From positions 1-64,000 of the forward strand of contig NZ_QKMF01000021.1 of assembly GCF_003208435.1 (NCBI RefSeq): a stretch of DNA of 64,000 nucleotides. Direction: 5' to 3'. Positions 35,030-45,106 of the stretch are shown here, one piece after another. The DNA is from Pelagimonas varians (GTDB taxonomy: Bacteria > Pseudomonadota > Alphaproteobacteria > Rhodobacterales > Rhodobacteraceae). The first letter of the stretch is position 1; every line of letters begins with the position of its first letter. The position numbers were made by a program, and so were the translations under genes. The notes under the pieces were generated by a model. It was not told the DNA's origin. It did no database searches and worked only from the letters and a program-made list of their open reading frames with translations.

Positions 35030-37683
35030 TCTTTGAGCAGCGCTTTCAAATCGTAGATGGCTTGCAACGCCTCGCGCGGGGTCATTTCATCTGGTGCCAA
35101 ATTTGCGATCTTGCCTTCGACCTCGGATGGGCCTGATTTGGCGGGGACAGGCTCTGGCAGGGCCGCAATCGCGAACAACGGTAGATCATCTATCAGCGCC
35201 TTGGGCGACGTGCGATCGCGCTCTCCGGCTTCTAGCGCATCCAAAACAGTTCTGGCCCGTTTGATCACCGTTTTTGGCAGGCCCGCAAGTTGCGCAACCT
35301 GTACCCCATAAGACCGATCCGCCGCGCCATCACGGACCTCGTGCAAGAAGATGACTTCGCCTTCCCATTCCTTGACCGCAACGGTGGCATTTTTTACCCC
35401 GTCCAGTTTGGCAGATAGAGCGGTCATTTCATGATAATGCGTGGCGAATAAACCCCTTACGCGGTTGACCTCATGCAGATGTTCAAGAGTGGCCCATGCA
35501 ATGGACAGCCCGTCATAGGTTGCGGTGCCGCGCCCGATCTCATCCAGAATGACCAAGGCCCGATCGTCGGCTTGATTAAGGATTGCAGCGGTTTCTACCA
35601 TCTCCACCATAAAGGTCGATCTTCCACGCGCCAGATCATCGCTGGCCCCAACCCGAGAGAAGACCTGGCTTACAACCCCGATATGGGCGGAGCGGGCAGG
35701 GACGTAACTGCCCATTTGCGCAAGAAGTGCAATCAAAGCATTTTGCCTTAGATAGGTCGATTTACCCGCCATGTTCGGGCCAGTCAGGAGCGTTACAGAG
35801 GCTGCATCCCCATTTGCAGACAGGCTACAGTCGTTGGCTATAAACACCTCACCCGAGGATTTAAGAGCCGCTTCGACAACCGGATGCCGCCCGCCTTCGA
35901 TATGAAAGGCGCGGCTGTCGTCAACCTTGGGCTTGCACCAGTCACGTTGCCTTGCCAATTCTGCCAGACCGACAGACAGATCAAATTCGGCCAAAGCGAG
36001 CGCAAGTTCTGACAAAGCCGGAGCCTGATCCAGAACGGCAGCCTTCAGGGTTTCATACAGCTGTTTTTCAATCGTCAATGCATCGGCACCGGCGCTTAGA
36101 ATCCGGGTTTCCAGATCGGATAACGCAACGGTGGTAAAACGTACCTGATTGGCAGTGGTTTGACGGTGGATAAAGGTCTCATTCAGCGGAGGGCTGAGCA
36201 TTTTGTCGGCGTGAAGGGCTGTTGTTTCAATGAAATAACCGAGCACATTGTTGTGCTTGATCTTAAGCGAGGTGATGCCCGAAAGTTCAGCATATTCCAC
36301 CTGCATTCCGGCGATGACACCGCGCCCTTGATCGCGCAGTCGCCGCGCCTCATCCAGATCAAGGTTGAATTCGGTGGCGATGAAACCTCCATCGCGGGCC
36401 AGCATTGGCGGCTCGGCAACTAACGCTGCTTCTAGCTGTACCAACAAATCGTTTTGGCCGCGGAGGCCCTTCAAGGAACCTGCCAAAAGATCCGGCAGTT
36501 CTACGCCATCCAAACGTGTGGCAATGGCCTCGGCCTGTTCTATACCGTTTCGAATACTGGCCAGATCCCGCGGGCCACCTCGATCCAACGACAGCCGTGA
36601 CAATGCACGGTCCAGATCCGGAACACGCCGCAAGGCCTCGCGCACGCCGTCAGCGGCAACAGCTTCGGTTCCCCACTGCACAGCCTCGAGGCGCCCGTAA
36701 ATCACATCCACTTCGCGGGATGGTGACGACAGACGCCGCTCCAATAGGCGCGCGCCTGCTGCGGTCACGGTCATGTCGATCACAGCCAATAGCGATCCGG
36801 CGCGCCCGCCTTGCATACTGCGGGTCAGTTCCAAATTGCGGCGGGTGGCGGCATCAATTGACATAAGCCGCGAAACCGCCTCTTGGCGCGGAGGGCACAG
36901 CATTGGCATCCGGCCCTTTTGGGTGATGTTCAAATAGTCCGCCAAAGCCCCCATTGCACTCAGCTCGGCCCGTGTAAAAGACCCGAAGCCGGACAGCGTT
37001 TGCACTTGAAACACTCCGCACAAACGGTTTTCAGCGGCCGAGCTATCGAATGACGCATTGCCCAGCACGGTGACCTCGGCACCAAGGTCAGCCAGAACCT
37101 CGCGCAACTCCTCGTCCACGGTTTCTGAAGTGAGCAATTCAGAAGGTGCCAGTCTGGCCAATTCCGCCCCGATTCGTGACTGGCCGACAGGCATCACGTG
37201 AAACGCGCCGGTGGAAATATCAGCCCAAGCCAAGGCCCATTCGTCTCTAACCTTGCCCAAAGCGGCCAAATAGTTGTGCCTGCGGGCCTCAAGAAGGGTG
37301 TCTTCTGTCAATGTGCCGGGGGTTACAAGACGCACAACTTCGCGCCGGACAACGGATTTTGCCCCGCGCTTTTTCGCCTCTTCGGGCTTTTCCATCTGTT
37401 CGCCAACCGCAACACGAAACCCCTTGCGGATCAGAGTCAGGAAATACCCTTCGGCAGCGTGATGGGGCACGCCACACATCGGAATCTCTTCGCCCTCGTG
37501 TTTTCCGCGTTTGGTCAGGGCAATATCCAGCGCTTCCGAGGCAGCCACTGCGTCGTCAAAGAACAATTCGTAAAAATCACCCATGCGATAGAACAACAAT
37601 GCATCCGGGTATCCAGATTTAATTTCCAAATATTGCGCCATCATTGGCGTTACGGTACTTTTATTTCCTTTGTTAGCGCTCAC
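35017..37683 (-). CDS. mutS: DNA mismatch repair protein MutS
   Basis: 888 residues, normal to slightly long. Mismatch-recognition Phe-x-Glu at FYRMGDFYELFF (F37, Y38, E39), connector and lever domains, and C-terminal ATPase with GPNMAGKSTYLRQNAL, Walker B VILDEIGRGTATYDG and DDLARGRSTFMVEM. Finds mismatches and recruits MutL. Starts divergently from maeB. Confidence 0.97.
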   Translation of the reverse strand: MSANKGNKSTVTPMMAQYLEIKSGYPDALLFYRMGDFYELFFDDAVAASEALDIALTKRGKHEGEEIPMCGVPHHAAEGYFLTLIRKGFRVAVGEQMEKPEEAKKRGAKSVVRREVVRLVTPGTLTEDTLLEARRHNYLAALGKVRDEWALAWADISTGAFHVMPVGQSRIGAELARLAPSELLTSETVDEELREVLADLGAEVTVLGNASFDSSAAENRLCGVFQVQTLSGFGSFTRAELSAMGALADYLNITQKGRMPMLCPPRQEAVSRLMSIDAATRRNLELTRSMQGGRAGSLLAVIDMTVTAAGARLLERRLSSPSREVDVIYGRLEAVQWGTEAVAADGVREALRRVPDLDRALSRLSLDRGGPRDLASIRNGIEQAEAIATRLDGVELPDLLAGSLKGLRGQNDLLVQLEAALVAEPPMLARDGGFIATEFNLDLDEARRLRDQGRGVIAGMQVEYAELSGITSLKIKHNNVLGYFIETTALHADKMLSPPLNETFIHRQTTANQVRFTTVALSDLETRILSAGADALTIEKQLYETLKAAVLDQAPALSELALALAEFDLSVGLAELARQRDWCKPKVDDSRAFHIEGGRHPVVEAALKSSGEVFIANDCSLSANGDAASVTLLTGPNMAGKSTYLRQNALIALLAQMGSYVPARSAHIGVVSQVFSRVGASDDLARGRSTFMVEMVETAAILNQADDRALVILDEIGRGTATYDGLSIAWATLEHLHEVNRVRGLFATHYHEMTALSAKLDGVKNATVAVKEWEGEVIFLHEVRDGAADRSYGVQVAQLAGLPKTVIKRARTVLDALEAGERDRTSPKALIDDLPLFAIAALPEPVPAKSGPSEVEGKIANLAPDEMTPREALQAIYDLKALLKEKAG

Positions 37684-37766
37684 TGCACTTTCCCTCGTGG
37701 TTCCGGCATGACATTAAGCTGGCTTAGTCCGGGGTAAAACCCGCAATTTGATACCGGTAGGATGAC

Positions 37767-40022
37767 ATGGCCAAACTCAAATATACGCGCGAAGAAGCGC
37801 TCGCGTTCCACATCGACCCAACCCCCGGTAAATGGGAGGTGCAGGCCACCGTACCTATGACCACCCAGCGTGATCTGTCATTGGCCTATAGCCCTGGTGT
37901 TGCCGTACCCTGTGAGGAAATCGCCGCCAACCCGGAAACCGCATATGACTACACTAACAAGGGCAACCTTGTGGCTGTGATCTCGAATGGGACAGCAGTT
38001 TTGGGCCTTGGAAACCTTGGTGCGCTCGGATCCAAACCGGTTATGGAAGGCAAATCCGTGCTTTTCAAACGCTTTGCCGATGTGAATTCCATCGACATCG
38101 AACTGGATACCGAAGATCCGGACGAGTTTTGCAATGCAGTGCGTCTGATGGGGCCGACCTTTGGCGGCATCAACCTTGAGGACATCAAGGCACCGGAATG
38201 CTTTATCATCGAACAGCGTCTGAAAGAGGAAATGGATATTCCTGTCTTTCATGACGATCAGCACGGAACAGCGGTTATCTGCGCGGCGGGTTTGATCAAT
38301 GCACTGAAAATATCCGGCAAAAAGATCGAAGACGTTAAGATTGTTCTCAACGGTGCGGGTGCCGCGGGGATTGCTTGTATTGAGCTGCTCAAATCTATGG
38401 GCGCGCGGCACGAGAATTGCATCGTATGTGACACCAAGGGCGTTATCTATCAGGGACGCAGCGCTGGGATGAACCAGTGGAAGTCGGCCCACGCGGTCGC
38501 TACTGAGCACCGCACGCTCGAAGAGGCCATGGTCGGCGCAGATGTATTCCTTGGCGTGTCGGCAAAAGGGGCCGTGACGCAGGAAATGGTCAAAGACATG
38601 GGCGACAACCCTGTGATTTTTGCAATGGCCAATCCCGATCCGGAAATCACACCAGAAGAGGCGCATGAGGTGCGGATGGACGCAATCGTTGCCACCGGCC
38701 GCAGCGATTATCCGAACCAAGTCAACAACGTACTGGGCTTTCCTTATCTGTTCCGCGGCGCGTTGGACATCCATGCCCGCGCCATCAACGACGAGATGAA
38801 GATCGCCTGTGCCCAAGCCCTGGCTGATCTGGCCCGCGAAGATGTCCCGGACGAAGTCGCATTGGCGTATGGAACCAATCTGACGTTCGGCCGTGATTAT
38901 ATCATCCCGACGCCGTTTGATCCGCGGTTGATCCACCGTATTCCGCCCGCTGTGGCCCGTGCTGGTATGGAAACAGGCGTTGCGCGGCGCCCGATCATCG
39001 ATATCGAAGCCTATGAAGAGGGTCTGAAATCCCGCATGGATCCGACCGCATCGATCCTGCGGTCGATAAACACACGGGCCAAGACGGCTCAGGCACGCAT
39101 GATTTTTGCCGAAGGCGACGACCCAAGGGTTTTGCGCGCTGCTGTGATGTATCAGCGATCAGGATTCGGCAAAGCACTGGTCGTTGGGCGCGAATCCGAT
39201 GTGAAAGCCAAACTCGAGGCCGCCGGCCTTGGTGATGCGGTTCGTGAACTGGAAATTGTAAACGCTAAGAACACGCGGTATTTGCCTGCCTACAAAGATT
39301 TCCTGTACGACCGGTTGCAGCGTAAAGGCTTTGACCGGCAAGATGTGCACCGGATGGCAGCACGGGATAGGCACGTCTTTGCATCTTTGATGTTGGCGCA
39401 CGGTCATGGTGATGGTTTGATCACTGGTGCCACCCGTAAATCGGCCCACGTGATGGAGCTGATCAACCATGTTTTTGATGCCAATGCGGAAAACGGTGTC
39501 GCTGGCGTGACTGCCTTGCTGCACAAAGGCCGGATTGTCATGATCTCTGACACCTTGGTACATGAATGGCCAAACGAAAACGATCTTGCCAATATCGCAG
39601 AGCGCGCCGCCGGAGTTGCGCGGCATCTGGGTCTTGAGCCTCGCGTTGCTTTTGTAAGCTTTTCGACCTTTGGATATCCGGTGTCTGAACGAGCTGAGAA
39701 AATGCACCTTGCCCCCAAGGTTTTGGACAATCGTGGCGTAGATTTCGAGTACGAAGGTGAGATGACCGTTGATGTGGCGCTGAATGTGACCTCACAAAAG
39801 TCATATCCGTTCCAGCGTTTGACGGGCCCGGCCAATATCTTGGTGGTGCCTGCGCGACACTCGGCCTCGATCTCGGTCAAATTGATGCAAGAAATGGCCG
39901 GTGCGACCGTAATTGGCCCGATCTTGGCAGGCGTTGATGAATCGATCCAGATTTGTTCGACCAGTATGACGGCGAACGATATCTTGAACATGGCGGTTTT
40001 GGCGGCTTGCAAGGTAGGCTGA
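37767..40022 (+). CDS. maeB: NADP-dependent malic enzyme with C-terminal phosphotransacetylase-like domain
   Basis: 751 residues. Malic enzyme part (about 1-430) with YSPGVAVPCEEI, FHDDQHGTAVICAA and cofactor motif VLNGAGAAGIACIEL. C-terminal half resembles phosphate acetyltransferase (AEGDDPRVLRA; GLITGATRK; ISDTLVHEWPNE), thought to be regulatory. Oxidatively decarboxylates malate to pyruvate, giving NADPH. A hairpin follows. Confidence 0.95.
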   Translation: MAKLKYTREEALAFHIDPTPGKWEVQATVPMTTQRDLSLAYSPGVAVPCEEIAANPETAYDYTNKGNLVAVISNGTAVLGLGNLGALGSKPVMEGKSVLFKRFADVNSIDIELDTEDPDEFCNAVRLMGPTFGGINLEDIKAPECFIIEQRLKEEMDIPVFHDDQHGTAVICAAGLINALKISGKKIEDVKIVLNGAGAAGIACIELLKSMGARHENCIVCDTKGVIYQGRSAGMNQWKSAHAVATEHRTLEEAMVGADVFLGVSAKGAVTQEMVKDMGDNPVIFAMANPDPEITPEEAHEVRMDAIVATGRSDYPNQVNNVLGFPYLFRGALDIHARAINDEMKIACAQALADLAREDVPDEVALAYGTNLTFGRDYIIPTPFDPRLIHRIPPAVARAGMETGVARRPIIDIEAYEEGLKSRMDPTASILRSINTRAKTAQARMIFAEGDDPRVLRAAVMYQRSGFGKALVVGRESDVKAKLEAAGLGDAVRELEIVNAKNTRYLPAYKDFLYDRLQRKGFDRQDVHRMAARDRHVFASLMLAHGHGDGLITGATRKSAHVMELINHVFDANAENGVAGVTALLHKGRIVMISDTLVHEWPNENDLANIAERAAGVARHLGLEPRVAFVSFSTFGYPVSERAEKMHLAPKVLDNRGVDFEYEGEMTVDVALNVTSQKSYPFQRLTGPANILVVPARHSASISVKLMQEMAGATVIGPILAGVDESIQICSTSMTANDILNMAVLAACKVG

Positions 40023-40041
40023 CGCCAGACACATGAGCATT

Positions 40042-40072
40042 GCGCATGGTGGGGGATTCTTTCACCATGCGC
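40042..40072 (+). terminator. Hairpin between maeB and the PfkB gene
   Basis: Perfect 10-bp stem GCGCATGGTG / CACCATGCGC, loop of 11 nt. No T-run follows, so it may be a weak or Rho-assisted terminator, or an RNA-stabilising structure between two genes on one strand. Confidence 0.5.
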
Positions 40073-40097
40073 CCTCTGACCAAAAGGGGGTGCCGCC

Positions 40098-40958
40098 ATG
40101 ACCATTTTCAATCTCGGCTCGATCAATGTCGATCTTGTGTATCGGGTTCCGCATTTGCCGGGACCCGGTGAGACAATAGCCTCTACATCCTTTAAAAAGG
40201 GATTGGGTGGCAAGGGTGCGAATATGTCCGTTGCCATTGCGCGGGCCGGATCGCGCTGCACCCACATCGGATCTGTGGGGGATGATGGTCAATGGACGGT
40301 GGACACATTGGCCAGCGCGGGTGTGGACACGCGCCACATCCACCGGTCGTTGCCAACAGGTCATGCAGTTATCTACGTTGATGATGCAGGCGAAAACTCA
40401 ATCGTGTTAAACGCCGGTGCGAATAGCTGCGTTTCGTCCGACGTGGTGGCTGCAGCATTGGCGGAAGCCAAAGACACTGATACGTTCATTTGCCAAAATG
40501 AGACAAACCTCCAAGCCGAAGCGGCACAAATGGCCCATGCCAAAGGCCTTTCGGTAGCCTATGCAGCCGCTCCTTTTTCGGCCGAAGCGGTCAAAGCGGT
40601 ACTGCCCTATCTGGGCTTGTTGGTTTTGAATGAGGTCGAGGCCGAACAGTTGCAGACCGAAACAGGACATCCCATCTCTGAACTCCCAGTGCGCGATATC
40701 GTTGTAACGCTGGGTGCAGCTGGGTGCCGGTGGTATCGCGGCGGTCAACGCCGCGATTTCGCAGCTATTCCTGTCACGCCAGTTGATACCACTGGTGCAG
40801 GGGACACCTTTACCGGTTATTTGATTGCGGCTTTGGATCAAGGAAAACCAATGGAGGCCGCAATCGCATTGGCTGGCAAGGCCGGCGCATTGATGGTGAC
40901 ACGGCTTGGGACGGCGGAGGTTATTCCGACGCTCCAAGAGGTGACAGAGGCATTTTAG
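40098..40958 (+). CDS. PfkB-family carbohydrate kinase (ribokinase-like)
   Basis: 286 residues. First PfkB signature region GGKGANMSVAIARAGS, second DTTGAGDTFTGYLIAAL with the catalytic Asp. Sequence pattern is of the ribokinase clade (starts FNLGSINVDLVYRVPHLPGPGE). Sugar substrate not deducible; no transporter or isomerase gene nearby. 75 bp after maeB; convergent with msrA. Confidence 0.88.
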   Translation: MTIFNLGSINVDLVYRVPHLPGPGETIASTSFKKGLGGKGANMSVAIARAGSRCTHIGSVGDDGQWTVDTLASAGVDTRHIHRSLPTGHAVIYVDDAGENSIVLNAGANSCVSSDVVAAALAEAKDTDTFICQNETNLQAEAAQMAHAKGLSVAYAAAPFSAEAVKAVLPYLGLLVLNEVEAEQLQTETGHPISELPVRDIVVTLGAAGCRWYRGGQRRDFAAIPVTPVDTTGAGDTFTGYLIAALDQGKPMEAAIALAGKAGALMVTRLGTAEVIPTLQEVTEAF

Positions 40959-40974
40959 CCTGTGTTAGAGCCTA

Positions 40975-41625
40975 TTATTTCGCAAATGGGGCGGCTGACC
41001 CCCACAGGGCTTTGACTTTCTGATCCCGGCCACAAGAGTCGCGGTATTTCTTGTAGGCCTCCTTTTGCTTGATTGGGCCAAAGCGGGTCAGGACGCGGTT
41101 TGTACCCTTGTAATAGGCCTGATGATAATCTTCGGCGTCATAGAATTTTTTGGCCGGAAGGATGGGGGTCACGATTGTGCGCCCCAAGGCCTTGGCGGCG
41201 GCGGCCTTTGCGGCCTCTGCATCGCGTTTTTGCCCATCGTTAGAGACAAAAATGGCTGTCCGGTAGCTCTCGCCGCGATCACAAAACTGACCGCCAGCGT
41301 CTGTTGGATCGACCGAGCGGAAAAACAAATCATACAGTTTGCGCTGGGACACGCGGGATGCGTCAAAATTGATGCGGACAGCTTCGTAATGACCAGTGCC
41401 GCCGCGCGTTACTTTTTTGTAGGTCGGGTTGGCAACATGGCCGCCGGTGTAGCCGGAAACGGCATCGCGCACACCGCCGACAGATTCGAAATCTGATTCC
41501 ACACACCAAAAACACCCACCTGCGACGATGATCTCGTCAGCATGGGCTTTTTCGGCCTGCGCGGCAAAGCCGAGGGTCATCAAGGCCATCAGGGCAAGGG
41601 GGCGGGCACGGGTCAATAGGCGCAT
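40975..41625 (-). CDS. msrA: Peptide-methionine (S)-S-oxide reductase MsrA, exported
   Basis: 216 residues from [10 protein letters not shown], with a signal peptide (about 1-30, ending KAHA). Catalytic [11 protein letters not shown] motif, RNP-like [13 protein letters not shown] and [12 protein letters not shown] periplasmic MsrA is less usual than the cytosolic form and would repair oxidised Met in envelope proteins. Extra Cys residues occur towards the C-terminus (FCDRGE, DSCGRD) and could act as resolving residues. Divergent from the aminotransferase. Confidence 0.92.
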   Translation of the reverse strand: MRLLTRARPLALMALMTLGFAAQAEKAHADEIIVAGGCFWCVESDFESVGGVRDAVSGYTGGHVANPTYKKVTRGGTGHYEAVRINFDASRVSQRKLYDLFFRSVDPTDAGGQFCDRGESYRTAIFVSNDGQKRDAEAAKAAAAKALGRTIVTPILPAKKFYDAEDYHQAYYKGTNRVLTRFGPIKQKEAYKKYRDSCGRDQKVKALWGSAAPFAK

Positions 41626-41752
41626 GGGGTTCTCCTTTTGAAAGCACACTGCCCAAAACCAAGACCCCAAACAATCCACTGACATCTGATCTCACCAACA
41701 GGTGAGCGCGCGTGAAGCTTGCATCGGCGATTGCGATGGATAGTGTCTGCGC

Positions 41753-42649
41753 ATGACAGACGTATCTACACATCAGGCGCAAGATGATGCGCGCAATGAC
41801 GCCATCCAGATTTGGGTGAACGGCACATTGAAACCCCGCGCCGAAGCAACGGTGAGCGTGTTCGATTCCGGCTTTATGCTGGGCGATGGTATCTGGGAAG
41901 GGCTGCGCCTGTATGACGGGCGCTGGGCGTTTCTGGAGGAACATATGGACCGGTTGTTCGAGGCGGCCAAAGCGGTCGACATCGATATCGGTCTGGACCG
42001 CGCTGGTGTGATTGCAGCGCTAGAGCAAACCCGCGCCGCAAATGGGATGACGACCGATGCTCATGCCCGGCTCATGGTCACGCGCGGCGTGAAAACACGC
42101 CCGTTCCAGCATCCTTCGCTCAGCCAGCAGGGTCCGACCGTTGTGATCATAATGGAGCATTCGCGCCCGTCTATTCCGCGACCCTTGCGCCTTGCTACCG
42201 TGCCGCACATTCGCGGATTGCCAATGACCCAGGACCCAAAGCTGAATTCGCATTCCAAACTGAATTGCATTCTTGCCTGTATTGCCGCCGAAAAAGCCAA
42301 TGCAGATGAGGCGTTGATGCTGGATGTGCATGGCTTTGTGAATACCACCAACGCCTGCAATTTCTTTATCGTCCGCAAAGGGGCTGTTTGGACCTCGACG
42401 GGGGATTACTGCATGAACGGAATCACCCGTCAAAAGGTGATCGACCTATGCCGTGCCAACGACATCCCCGTATTTGAGCGGAACTATAGTCTGGTTGATA
42501 CCTATGGCGCGGATGAGGCGTTTCTAACGGGCACCTTTGGCGCGCAAACTCCGGTCAGCGAAATTGACGGTCGGCAAATCGGCAGCGGGGATGCCGGCCC
42601 GATAACCCTGCGTCTGCGGGCGCTTTATAAGGACCTTGTGGCGCAATGA
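41753..42649 (+). CDS. Class IV aminotransferase (branched-chain/D-amino acid type)
   Basis: 298 residues. PLP-dependent fold-type IV: VFDSGFMLGDGIWEGLRLYDGR near the N-terminus, the PLP Lys in LNSHSKLNCILA, EALMLDVHGFVNTTNACNFFIV and MNGITRQKVIDLC. Could be branched-chain aminotransferase, D-alanine aminotransferase or aminodeoxychorismate lyase-like; sequence by eye favours the BCAT/D-amino acid side. Its stop overlaps the next gene (sulfotransferase-like) by 4 bp. Confidence 0.87.
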   Translation: MTDVSTHQAQDDARNDAIQIWVNGTLKPRAEATVSVFDSGFMLGDGIWEGLRLYDGRWAFLEEHMDRLFEAAKAVDIDIGLDRAGVIAALEQTRAANGMTTDAHARLMVTRGVKTRPFQHPSLSQQGPTVVIIMEHSRPSIPRPLRLATVPHIRGLPMTQDPKLNSHSKLNCILACIAAEKANADEALMLDVHGFVNTTNACNFFIVRKGAVWTSTGDYCMNGITRQKVIDLCRANDIPVFERNYSLVDTYGADEAFLTGTFGAQTPVSEIDGRQIGSGDAGPITLRLRALYKDLVAQ

Positions 42650-43341
42650 AGATCGCAATGTGGAGTGGGCCGCGCAATCTGTCGTCTGCGATGATGTATT
42701 CCTTTGGCAATCGAGCAGACTTTGCGGCTTGGGACGAACCGTTTTACGCAGCTTATCTGAAACGCACCGGCATGGATCACCCCATGCGGGAGGAAATTAT
42801 AGCCGTCCATGACGCTGATGCGGAGTCGGTTGCGGCCACTTTTGCGGGGCCTGTGCCGGATGGCAAAGCCCATTGGTACATGAAACACATGGGCATCCAC
42901 ATGGATCAATCACCACTGGATTGGGCCAAAGATTGCGTGAATGTCCATTTGATCCGGCATCCTGCGCGGGTGATCGCGTCATATGCGGTCAAACGTGAAA
43001 ACCCGACATTGCATGATATTGGGTTTGCCCAACAGGTCGATATCTTTGATCGTTTTCCCGGACCGGTGATCGACAGTGCAGACATCCGCCGCAACCCCGA
43101 GAGCATGCTGCGCAAGCTTTGCGATGCCATCGGTTTGGATTTTGATCCGGCGATGCTGTCATGGCAGGCAGGAAAGCGGCCCTATGACGGGGTCTGGGCT
43201 GCGCATTGGTACGGTGCGGTTCACAAGAGCACCGGTTTTGCTGGCGCTGAAGGGGACCTGCCTGCGCTTACCGGCGCAGCAGCAGACCTATGTCAAAGCG
43301 CTTTACCGCACTATGAAAAGCTGGCCGCGCTCAAGCTTTGA
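42646..43341 (+). CDS. Sulfotransferase-like P-loop protein
   Basis: 231 residues starting MKIAMWSGPRNLSSAMMYSF, matching a 5'-phosphosulfate-binding loop, and VHLIRHPARVIASYAVKREN, matching the 3'-PAPS loop of sulfotransferases. Overlaps the class IV aminotransferase by 4 bp, so made together. A PLP aminotransferase joined with this domain is, as I recall, seen as one fused polypeptide in plant proteins named branched-chain aminotransferase-like; that suggests the two act as one unit. Substrate unknown. 11-bp convergent overlap with the SCP2 gene. Confidence 0.78.
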   Translation: MKIAMWSGPRNLSSAMMYSFGNRADFAAWDEPFYAAYLKRTGMDHPMREEIIAVHDADAESVAATFAGPVPDGKAHWYMKHMGIHMDQSPLDWAKDCVNVHLIRHPARVIASYAVKRENPTLHDIGFAQQVDIFDRFPGPVIDSADIRRNPESMLRKLCDAIGLDFDPAMLSWQAGKRPYDGVWAAHWYGAVHKSTGFAGAEGDLPALTGAAADLCQSALPHYEKLAALKL

Positions 43342-43615
43342 GCAGGTCGGCCAGTTTCATCGCCACGGCAGGGTTGCCGGAAATCTTGATCTTGCCGCTC
43401 ATGACGGCAGTCATCGGGTTCAGTTTGCCAGACAGCAGTTTCATCAAATTGTCCGATGACAGTTTTAGCGTGCAATCCGTCTCGCGTTCCTGATCGGACG
43501 CGGTGCCATCGGCCAACACAATCACACCGGCGTCCCCGCAGTCGAACTTTAACGAACCGTCAAAGCTTTTAGTTTCCAAGCCCTGTTGTAGGCGCGGCAG
43601 TAAGTCTTTGAGCAT
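43331..43615 (-). CDS. SCP2 sterol-binding domain protein
   Basis: 94 residues from the ATG at 43613-43615. SCP2 lipid-binding fold: LPRLQQGLETKSFDGSLKFD, LKLSSDNLMKLLSGKLNPM and AVMSGKIKISGNPAVAMKL. Small stand-alone SCP2 proteins bind fatty-acyl or lipid groups in the cytosol; partner unknown. The gene's 3' end overlaps the sulfotransferase gene by 11 bp. Confidence 0.86.
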   Translation of the reverse strand: MLKDLLPRLQQGLETKSFDGSLKFDCGDAGVIVLADGTASDQERETDCTLKLSSDNLMKLLSGKLNPMTAVMSGKIKISGNPAVAMKLADLLKA

Positions 43616-43701
43616 TCCATCCTCCCAGCTTTGGACACTGGGGTAAAATGGCACCTGGAGACGGGCAAGGTTAACGTGGGGTCTGACGCTGCGGCACAAC
43701 G

Positions 43702-43736
43702 AAAAACGCCCCGGATCAGAGATCCGAGGCGTTTTC
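43702..43736 (-). terminator. Terminator downstream of argG
   Basis: AAAACGCC and GGCGTTTT arms enclose a second CGGATC/GATCCG pair. The minus strand carries a T-run, so it ends the leftward argG transcript. Confidence 0.85.
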
Positions 43737-43755
43737 CAATCCTATCTTCGGGGTC

Positions 43756-44982
43756 TTAGCCCTTGAGGCGGCGATCACGTGCTGCCAGCAGTTTCAAACG
43801 CAGCGCGTTCAGTTGAATAAATCCAGCCGCGTCTTTTTGATCGTAGGCACCTGCGTCGTCTTCAAAGGTCACATGGGCCTCGGAATACAGCGAATGATCC
43901 GATGCGCGCGCAACCGTAAATGCAGAACCTTTGTACAGCTTCAGCGTCACAGTACCGGTCACGTGCTCTTGGCTTTTGTCGATGGCGGCCTGCAGCATTT
44001 CGCGTTCGGGCGAATACCAGAAACCGTTATAGATCAGCTCGGCGTAACGGGGCATCAGGCTGTCTTTTAGATGGCCCGCACCGCTGTCCAAAGTGATCTG
44101 TTCGATGCCGCGATGCGCCTCAAGCAAGATGGTGCCGCCGGGCGTTTCGTATACGCCGCGTGACTTCATCCCGACAAAGCGGTTTTCAACGAAATCAAGA
44201 CGGCCAATTCCATGCTTGCGGCCGTAGTCGTTCAGCTGCGTCAGGATCGTTGCGGGTGACATAGCAACGCCGTTGATGCTGACCGCGTCGCCTTTTTCAA
44301 AACCAACTTCGATGATCTCTGGTGTATCTGGCGCGTCCTCAGGGGATACAGTGCGCTGGTACACATATTCGGGTGCCTGATCGGCTGGATCTTCCAGCAC
44401 TTTGCCTTCGGACGAGGTGTGCAAAAGGTTCGCATCGACCGAAAACGGCGCTTCGCCGCGTTTGTCTTTGGCGATCGGAATCTGGTTTTTCTCAGCGAAG
44501 TCCAACAGCGAAGTCCGCGAATTCAAATCCCATTCACGCCATGGCGCGATGCATTTGATATCGGGGTTCAGCGCATAAGCAGCCAGTTCAAACCGAACCT
44601 GATCGTTACCCTTTCCTGTGGCGCCGTGTGCGACAGCATCAGCACCGGTTTCTTCGGCAATCTCGACAAGGCGTTTTGAAATCAACGGGCGCGCAATCGA
44701 CGTGCCGAGCAGATACAGCCCCTCATAAACCGCATTTGCGCGGAACATCGGGAATACGAAATCGCGCACGAATTCTTCGCGTACGTCTTCGATGTAGATG
44801 TTCTCAGGCTTGATGCCCAGCATCTCGGCTTTGGCGCGCGCTGGCTCCAGCTCTTCGCCCTGACCTAAGTCAGCGGTAAAGGTTACAACTTCGCAGCCAT
44901 ATTCTGTCTGCAGCCATTTGAGAATGATCGAGGTATCAAGGCCGCCGGAATAGGCCAGCACAACTTTCTTAGGCGCGGTCAT
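43756..44982 (-). CDS. argG: Argininosuccinate synthase
   Basis: 408 residues from the ATG at 44980-44982, 6 bp after AAAGGA. N-terminal PP-loop [28 protein letters not shown] and [23 protein letters not shown]. Joins citrulline and aspartate for arginine synthesis. Other in-frame ATGs upstream lack family residues. Confidence 0.97.
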   Translation of the reverse strand: MTAPKKVVLAYSGGLDTSIILKWLQTEYGCEVVTFTADLGQGEELEPARAKAEMLGIKPENIYIEDVREEFVRDFVFPMFRANAVYEGLYLLGTSIARPLISKRLVEIAEETGADAVAHGATGKGNDQVRFELAAYALNPDIKCIAPWREWDLNSRTSLLDFAEKNQIPIAKDKRGEAPFSVDANLLHTSSEGKVLEDPADQAPEYVYQRTVSPEDAPDTPEIIEVGFEKGDAVSINGVAMSPATILTQLNDYGRKHGIGRLDFVENRFVGMKSRGVYETPGGTILLEAHRGIEQITLDSGAGHLKDSLMPRYAELIYNGFWYSPEREMLQAAIDKSQEHVTGTVTLKLYKGSAFTVARASDHSLYSEAHVTFEDDAGAYDQKDAAGFIQLNALRLKLLAARDRRLKG

Positions 44983-45049
44983 GGAACTGTCCTTTAATGG
45001 GATTTCGCGCGGAGTAACGGTTTTTCGCAACAGGGGCAAGGCTGCGCGA

Positions 45050-45094
45050 TTGACTGACCCATGTGGCGTGGTAGCCATAAGACAGTTTTTTGTA
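45050..45094 (+). promoter_or_regulatory. Duplicated upstream leader, copy 1
   Basis: TTGAC, then 13 nt, then GTGGTAGCCAT and a CAGTTTTT run lie 40-60 bp before the ATG at 45107. The same arrangement recurs before the paralogous gene at 45886-45930, with identical spacing from TTGAC to GTGGTAGCC. Looks like a shared promoter plus 5' leader. Confidence 0.55.
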
Positions 45095-45106
45095 AGGGGC
45101 GGTACG

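Noticed and set aside
37187-37202. A partial parS-like sequence (ATCACGTGAAAC) inside mutS
   Set aside because: Only 12 of 16 positions match the perfect sites; the central CACGTG is common, and it is far from the parAB cluster.
39404-40267. A 287-residue minus-strand frame opposite maeB and the PfkB gene
   Set aside because: Spans two good genes on the other strand; low-complexity content typical of an antisense frame.
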